In this document: piece by piece, positions 58,762 to 64,000 of the stretch
Numbering within the stretch: position 1 is the first letter of the stretch
Layout: every line of letters starts with the position of its first letter
DNA from: Candidatus Pelearchaeum maunauluense
GTDB taxonomy: Archaea > Thermoproteota > Nitrososphaeria_A > Caldarchaeales > Caldarchaeaceae
Length of the DNA stretch: 64,000 nucleotides
Direction of reading: 5' to 3'
Assembly (NCBI GenBank): GCA_030059675.1
Contig: JANVYQ010000005.1
Location: 1-64,000 of the forward strand
Notes under the pieces: generated by a model
Database searches by the model: none
Told to the model about the DNA's origin: nothing
What the model saw: only the letters and a program-made list of their open reading frames with translations
Made by a program: the position numbers and the translations under genes

Positions 58762-58819
58762 ACAGCAGTCATAGCAGCTTTTAATGCTTTAATGCGTGTA
58801 GCATGTTGTTTATGCTGGG

Positions 58820-59566
58820 TTGTCTGCGACCATAGGCTCTAGGGTTATGGTTCTTGATTCCGTTGATTCCACGATGGACGAGGCTCGGCGTATGGGGTTG
58901 AACGAAGAGGGCGCCGTGATAGTCGCGCGCAAGCAGTCAAATGCGCGCGGTCGTCTTGGAAGAACGTGGCACTCACCCGTTGGAGGGCTCTGGTTTACGA
59001 TAGTAGTTATCCCGAAGCAGAGCGCCACGACGTCGCCTCTTCTCAGTCTAGCCGCATCGCTTGCCGTGGCGCGTGGAATAACCGCAGCCACGGGTCTGCC
59101 AGCAGCTATCAGATGGCCCAACGACGTTTATATTCATGGTGGGAAGGTGGCTGGGGTACTCACAGAGCTAGAAGTCGTGGGCGACGTGATAACACGCGCA
59201 TTTGTGGGAGTGGGGGTTAATGCTAATTTTGAACTAGACGAGCTCCCAGAGGAGATACGCAGCAAGACCACCACAATACTCCGCGAGCTCGGCCGTGGAG
59301 TAAGCCTAGATGAGCTACTGGCAAAAATACTCAAGGAGTTCAACAGCATTTATGAAACATACAAAACAGGATGGCATGACGAGATTCTCCGCGAGGTGAA
59401 GGAGAATATGGAGCTATTGGGCAGCCCTGTGGTGGTTACGCTCACTAATGGCACGTTGATAGGAGTGTTAGAGGATATAGACGAGTTGGGCAGGATAATA
59501 CTTCGCTTAGACCAAGACAGGATACAACTATCCCCAGGGGATGTGGAGCGTATAGCTCCCGCGTAG
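58820..59566 (+). CDS. birA: Biotin-[acetyl-CoA-carboxylase] ligase
   Basis: VLDSVDSTMDEARR; RGRLGRTWHSPVGGLWFTIVV; IRWPNDVYIHGGKVAGVLTE. Confidence 0.94.
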   Translation: MSATIGSRVMVLDSVDSTMDEARRMGLNEEGAVIVARKQSNARGRLGRTWHSPVGGLWFTIVVIPKQSATTSPLLSLAASLAVARGITAATGLPAAIRWPNDVYIHGGKVAGVLTELEVVGDVITRAFVGVGVNANFELDELPEEIRSKTTTILRELGRGVSLDELLAKILKEFNSIYETYKTGWHDEILREVKENMELLGSPVVVTLTNGTLIGVLEDIDELGRIILRLDQDRIQLSPGDVERIAPA

Positions 59567-59598
59567 CACTGTCTTGAAAATTATATTAGCATCTGCTG

Positions 59599-60336
59599 GT
59601 GGTTTGTGGTGAGCTGGATATGGAGCGTCTGCCAGTGAATATACGCGCAAAGCCTGGTGATGTGGCTGAGGTGGCGATAACCGCTGGAGACCCAGCGCGC
59701 GTTGAGCAGCTTGCTTCAATGCTGCAGGACGTAAAGCTGGTGAATAAGAATCGCGGCTTACTGGTCTATACTGGCAAGTATCGTGGTAAGGGTGTTACTG
59801 TCGCCATGCACGGGATAGGCGGCCCCTCCTCCGCGATAGTGTTTGAGGAGCTGCACATGCTTGGGGCTAAGACAATAGTACGCTTGGGCTCATGCGGCGC
59901 TATGGTGAAGGAACTGGATATAGGTGATGTCGTTATAGCTACGGGCGCAGCATGTACGGGGGGTTCTCTCAAGATGTATATTCCAGACGGGATACTGCCA
60001 GCGGTTCCTGATATAGAGCTTACTCACAAGCTTATTGAGAAGTGCAGGTCTGAGAAGCTTAAGCATCTTGCGTGTGTTGTATTTAGCTCCGACGCCTTCT
60101 ATGCTGAAGACCCCAAGTTTGTGGAGAAATGGACCAGTAGGGGTGTGAAGGCTGTTGAGATGGAGTGCGCTACGTTGTTCTCCCTAGGTCTTCTAAGAGG
60201 CTTTAGGACAGCCTCTCTCTTGGTGGTGAGTGATAGCTTGGTTAAGCCTGAGCAGATGGAGATGGTTACTGCTGAGGTTTTGAAGCCCTACGTGGATAAG
60301 GCCGCGCGCGTCGTGCTTGACGTGCTTACTGAGTAG
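59599..60336 (+). CDS. Nucleoside phosphorylase (uridine phosphorylase/PNP family)
   Basis: AEVAITAGDPARVEQLA; GIGGPSSAIVFEELHMLGAKTIVRLGSCGAM; VKAVEMECATLFSLG. Confidence 0.93.
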   Translation: MVCGELDMERLPVNIRAKPGDVAEVAITAGDPARVEQLASMLQDVKLVNKNRGLLVYTGKYRGKGVTVAMHGIGGPSSAIVFEELHMLGAKTIVRLGSCGAMVKELDIGDVVIATGAACTGGSLKMYIPDGILPAVPDIELTHKLIEKCRSEKLKHLACVVFSSDAFYAEDPKFVEKWTSRGVKAVEMECATLFSLGLLRGFRTASLLVVSDSLVKPEQMEMVTAEVLKPYVDKAARVVLDVLTE

Positions 60337-62003
60337 CCCTCTACACCATATACACGCTCAGCTATCTCGCGGCTTATCAAACCATACTGCAAGTCTCGTA
60401 GAACTCGCTCCCTACTCCTTCTACGCGGCTCGCCATACCCACCGCCGCCCGCGGTTCTTATGATTAGCCTATCCCCTGGGCTTAGACGCGTCCTTGCCTT
60501 GGAGCTTAGGCGTATCACCTCGCCACTTCCCCGCTGGACAAGATATTCCGAGGGCTTCGCCCCAGTTCCTCCCCAAAGCCCCCAGGGAGCTATCCTACTC
60601 CTCTCACCAACTATCGTCACGTCTATCTCAGCGAGGGCTGTGAAGCTCCTCTCTATCCCGCAACCACCACGAAACTCCCCATGCCCCATGCTATCAGGCC
60701 TCAAAGAGTATGTGTTGAAGATTACTGGGTAGTAGAGCTCTATCACCTCTATAGGAGTGTTTAGGGTGTTTGTCATGTTTACGTGGATTCCATCTACTCC
60801 ATCTTTTCCGAGTCTTCCGCCGTAGCCGCCTCCTATCGTCTCGTAGAACGCCCAGCGCTCACCAGTTCGCGGATGGACGCCGCCCATCATTAGGTTAGTC
60901 ATAGAGCCATGCGCCGCCGCAGGTATCCTGTCTGGCACCGCATGAGAGAGCGCGCGGTATATCGCATCAACAATCCTCTGCGAGGTCTCCACATTACCAG
61001 CAGACACCGCAGCAGGCCAGCATGCATTAAGCATACATCCCTCAGGAGCATAAACCCTCACAGTCCTGTAGAAGCCGTCATTAACCTCAACATGATGCGA
61101 CAATATGCTCCTAACAGCAAACATGGACGCAGCAACCGTTACGCCATAAACGGTATTTACTGGGCCTTTTACCTGCTTCTCGGTGCCGCTGAAGTCCATC
61201 TCTATCCGCTTCGGCGATATGCTCACTTTCACGGCTATCCGCGCTGGTCTCTCTTCTCGCGCGCTTATTGTCTCTAGGTAGTCCTCTCCTACGTATTCTC
61301 CTTCTGGCATGCGTTCATACTCCAGCCTCACCGCCTTCTCGGTCTGGTCTAGTATCTCGCTACATGCTTCAAGGAAGGTCTTTGCGCCGTACCTGTTTAT
61401 TATCTCAGCTATGTTTCTAGCTCCCAGCGTGTTGGCCGCAAGCTGGGCGTGTAGGTCGCCAAGCGTTATGCTTGGCATCCTGACGTTCCGCGTAATCATC
61501 TCAAGCACTTCCCTGCTTGTTTTTCCGCGCCTGACGAGCTTCGTCGGAGGTATTACTATCCCCTCCTGATGAATCTCGTCGGCATCAGCGCTTATGCTCG
61601 CTGGAGAAGCTCCACCCACATCGGAGTGATGCGCCTTATTCGCTGCATACGCCACCAGCTCACCGCGATGAAAGACAGGCTGGATGAGCGTAATGTCGTT
61701 AAGATGAGTCCCAGAGATGTACGGGTCGTTTACTATGACTACATCACCTTCCTCAAGCTCCACCTCCTCCCTCTCTAGGTATTGTAGTGTGTTCCTGAGA
61801 CCTACTGGAAGTGAGCCGAGGTGTACTGGTATGTGCTCCGCCTGTCCGATGGTTCTTCCATAGGAGTCTAGCACGGCGCAGCTATGGTCAGCGCGCTCCC
61901 GTATGTTGGGCGAATATGCTGAGCGGCGTAAAGCTACGCCCATCTCCTCAGCAGTGTAGATGAGACTACGCTTTATCAGCTCAACAGTAGCCTTGTCTGG
62001 CAC
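60288..62003 (-). CDS. hyuB: Hydantoinase B/oxoprolinase family (HyuB)
   Basis: LIYTAEEMGVALRRSAYSPNIRERADHSCAVLD; VNDPYISGTHLNDITLIQPVF; GGGYGEPRRRSRERVLRDLQYGLIS. Confidence 0.94.
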   Translation of the reverse strand: MPDKATVELIKRSLIYTAEEMGVALRRSAYSPNIRERADHSCAVLDSYGRTIGQAEHIPVHLGSLPVGLRNTLQYLEREEVELEEGDVVIVNDPYISGTHLNDITLIQPVFHRGELVAYAANKAHHSDVGGASPASISADADEIHQEGIVIPPTKLVRRGKTSREVLEMITRNVRMPSITLGDLHAQLAANTLGARNIAEIINRYGAKTFLEACSEILDQTEKAVRLEYERMPEGEYVGEDYLETISAREERPARIAVKVSISPKRIEMDFSGTEKQVKGPVNTVYGVTVAASMFAVRSILSHHVEVNDGFYRTVRVYAPEGCMLNACWPAAVSAGNVETSQRIVDAIYRALSHAVPDRIPAAAHGSMTNLMMGGVHPRTGERWAFYETIGGGYGGRLGKDGVDGIHVNMTNTLNTPIEVIELYYPVIFNTYSLRPDSMGHGEFRGGCGIERSFTALAEIDVTIVGERSRIAPWGLWGGTGAKPSEYLVQRGSGEVIRLSSKARTRLSPGDRLIIRTAGGGGYGEPRRRSRERVLRDLQYGLISREIAERVYGVEGYSVSTSSTTRAALST

Positions 62004-62050
62004 TGCCTATCCAACCGTCCTTACAAAGCCCAGCTCTTATATTCATTCCT

Positions 62051-62593
62051 CTACAAATGCTCAGGTAGTGAGAAGAAGGCTACTGCCTGTAATATAGCTG
62101 CTACGACTATTATTATGAAGCCCACCACGATTATCATAAGTGCTACTCCTATGAGGTATATGAGAGCGGCTCTGCTGAACATGCTTATGTTTAGAGCCTT
62201 GGCTATAGCATCGTAGCTCTTACGCAGGTATATCGCCGAGAAGAGCAGCAAAGCCCACGCTACAGCTATTACTATCAGAGTAGCAAGAGCTAGCTGCATC
62301 ATCCCCATAGCCGGCGTTGACATTAATGAGCCCCTCATGGTAGCTAATGTGAAGAAACTACCAACGGCGAATACCGCTATTGATAACGAGCCAACCACTA
62401 CGAGGATTACTGCTATGAGCATGTTCCTGAATATTGTTTCATCATTCACGGCATCAGCTATATCCTTCACCGCCACGAGTACTAGAATCAATCCTATGAG
62501 CATTAGGAGCGGCCCTACTATAGGGGCTATGGAGAGAACCATGAGTATAGAGCCTACGCCTCCTAGGGCTTTGGCTTGGCTTAACGAGCTCAC
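62051..62593 (-). CDS. DUF996 family multi-pass membrane protein
   Basis: SQAKALGGVGSILMVLSIAPIVGPLLMLIGLILVLVAVKDIAD; five or so hydrophobic helices. Confidence 0.7.
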   Translation of the reverse strand: MSSLSQAKALGGVGSILMVLSIAPIVGPLLMLIGLILVLVAVKDIADAVNDETIFRNMLIAVILVVVGSLSIAVFAVGSFFTLATMRGSLMSTPAMGMMQLALATLIVIAVAWALLLFSAIYLRKSYDAIAKALNISMFSRAALIYLIGVALMIIVVGFIIIVVAAILQAVAFFSLPEHL

Positions 62594-62712
62594 AGCTACG
62601 GAGTATGTAGAGTCATATATAAAATGTGGGTTAGATTTAGATGGCGCTCTTCAGCGTGTCAACGAGCTTGGCGAGCTCTTCAGAGACTCTCTTGACGGTC
62701 TCCGAGAGTCTG

Positions 62713-63138
62713 CTACTTCTCTGCTTCTCTTCTTCCAGCTGCTTTTTTTAGCCGATTCACTTCTTCCTCCAGCGCTGCTGTGTCAAGGGACTTCGTAGGT
62801 GCTGGAAACACGTCTGGGAGCGTTATATTCACGCCCTCCCTAGCAAACTTCTCATACGTCTCCCTAACTATCTGCCCAGCCTTTGTCTTACCCTGCAAGT
62901 GGTTTCTAATTGTTGCCTCACTCCTCCCTATCTCATCTGCTATCTGGCTCACGGATAGCTTGGCCTTCTCCCTAGCCAGCGCAGCAGCGACAGCAAGACT
63001 ATCAACCCAGGTCAATCGTTCCTCTGGATTACGCAGCTCCTCTATAACATCTGGCCTGAGTATGCTGCCTATAAGCAGGGCAGACTCAAGCTTATGTATC
63101 TGCTCTCTACCAACGGGTGAGAGAGGTACTTCGCTCAC
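62713..63138 (-). CDS. Helix-turn-helix protein paired with a KaiC-like ATPase
   Basis: [41 protein letters not shown]-terminal coiled coil; overlaps the start-side gene at 63135. Confidence 0.75.
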   Translation of the reverse strand: MSEVPLSPVGREQIHKLESALLIGSILRPDVIEELRNPEERLTWVDSLAVAAALAREKAKLSVSQIADEIGRSEATIRNHLQGKTKAGQIVRETYEKFAREGVNITLPDVFPAPTKSLDTAALEEEVNRLKKAAGRREAEK

Positions 63139-63890
63139 GGCTCTTCACCCGCCACAACTCTAACAGTCTCACCCGCCTTAATAACTATGCCCTTATCAGT
63201 AATCTCAAACGGATGTCTATGCATGGAATGTGATGTTCCACGCATTTTCCATACGATTATGCTCCGCGTCAGCTCGCCTTTAACCTCGTCTAGGTCAAGC
63301 CTAACTATGCCGTCAGCTGCGTGTTCCACGCCTGGGCCTCCGAAGCCGCGCTCGGTGACGCTCACTTGGGAGATTAGGAGCGATGTGCAGCCCATGCCTG
63401 AGAGTATCTTCTTAAGCTGGAGAACCATGCTGCGCGCGAGGGCTGGCTTCGTGATGTATAGAGTTGTAACCGAATCAACCACGGCGCGAACCGCCTTCAC
63501 GCCGTGTATAGCTTCGCGAAGCACATCTATCAGGAGCTGGAAATCGTCTGGTGAGCGTACAACGTAGCGCTCGCGGCGTGCTGCCTCTCCTATGCCTGCT
63601 GTGAAAGCATCAACAATAGCAAGCTTGCCCTCATTCTCAAAACGTGTAGTGTCCCAGCCGAATTGAGCCATGGACATCCTAACTTGGACTGGATGCTCTT
63701 CAAGCACTACAAGAACTCCAGACTCCCCCTTAAGGAGACCATTATAGAGATATTGCTGGCCGAAGATTGACTTTCCAGTCCCAGGGCCTCCTGAGAGTAG
63801 AACCACATTCCTCTTGGGAATCCCTCCCCGTAAAATCTCGTCAAAGCCTGGGATTCCCGTAGATATTCTATTCAGAGTCATGTAAAACAT
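63135..63890 (-). CDS. KaiC/RadA-like RecA-fold ATPase
   Basis: [76 protein letters not shown]. Confidence 0.92.
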   Translation of the reverse strand: MFYMTLNRISTGIPGFDEILRGGIPKRNVVLLSGGPGTGKSIFGQQYLYNGLLKGESGVLVVLEEHPVQVRMSMAQFGWDTTRFENEGKLAIVDAFTAGIGEAARRERYVVRSPDDFQLLIDVLREAIHGVKAVRAVVDSVTTLYITKPALARSMVLQLKKILSGMGCTSLLISQVSVTERGFGGPGVEHAADGIVRLDLDEVKGELTRSIIVWKMRGTSHSMHRHPFEITDKGIVIKAGETVRVVAGEEP

Positions 63891-64000
63891 AATGTAGCAT
63901 TAGGTCTTAAACATTTTACTCCACTCTCCTCACAATAAGCGTTTAGTTCCCTCTGGCTATGTGTATGTTTAGATATTTGTCAATCTCGGCTCTCCATCCA

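Noticed and set aside
1-64000. CRISPR arrays, transposases, prophage genes, rRNA
   Set aside because: No regularly spaced repeats, DDE/HUH transposase motifs, phage structural genes or rRNA-like sequence were seen by eye.

Overview
The window looks like archaeal chromosomal DNA, with A/V-type ATPase subunits, a TGS-domain GTPase, MNT/HEPN pairs, a KaiC-like ATPase and intron-bearing tRNA. The lineage is probably TACK, but I could not place it from sequence alone. Main blocks: (1) housekeeping genes at 0-9 kb (GTPase, ABC exporter, ATPase F/E, SurE, Lrp, ArgG); (2) two minus-strand tRNAs, one a tRNA-Leu(GAG) that appears to carry two or three introns; (3) a large catabolic region at about 10-40 kb with LivFGHM/K, amidase, acyl-CoA dehydrogenases, PaaK-like ligase, FAH-family and cyclase-family hydrolases, SDR, crotonases, three CoxL-family molybdenum hydroxylase large subunits, and a thiolase-fold/DUF35 pair lacking canonical thiolase residues; (4) a dispersed Leu/Ilv biosynthesis region at 40-57 kb (LeuC, LeuD, IlvC, IlvB/N, LeuA). 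Block 4 is interrupted by gene remnants: a frameshifted protoglobin, a HyuB fossil, a frameshifted SRPBCC protein, a truncated aconitase N-terminus, and an AT-rich PsrABC/Ttr-like molybdopterin reductase operon with many frameshifts and a missing ferredoxin domain; (5) carboxyltransferase, BirA, nucleoside phosphorylase, a lone HyuB and a KaiC/HTH pair at 57-64 kb. I saw no CRISPR array, rRNA or transposase. The strongest leads are the multi-intron tRNA-Leu, the unusual Mo-hydroxylase/thiolase-like/crotonase set, the HepT-MNT pair whose antitoxin ORF lacks a normal start codon, and the fossilised reductase operon. All calls come from reading motifs by eye; no database search was run.
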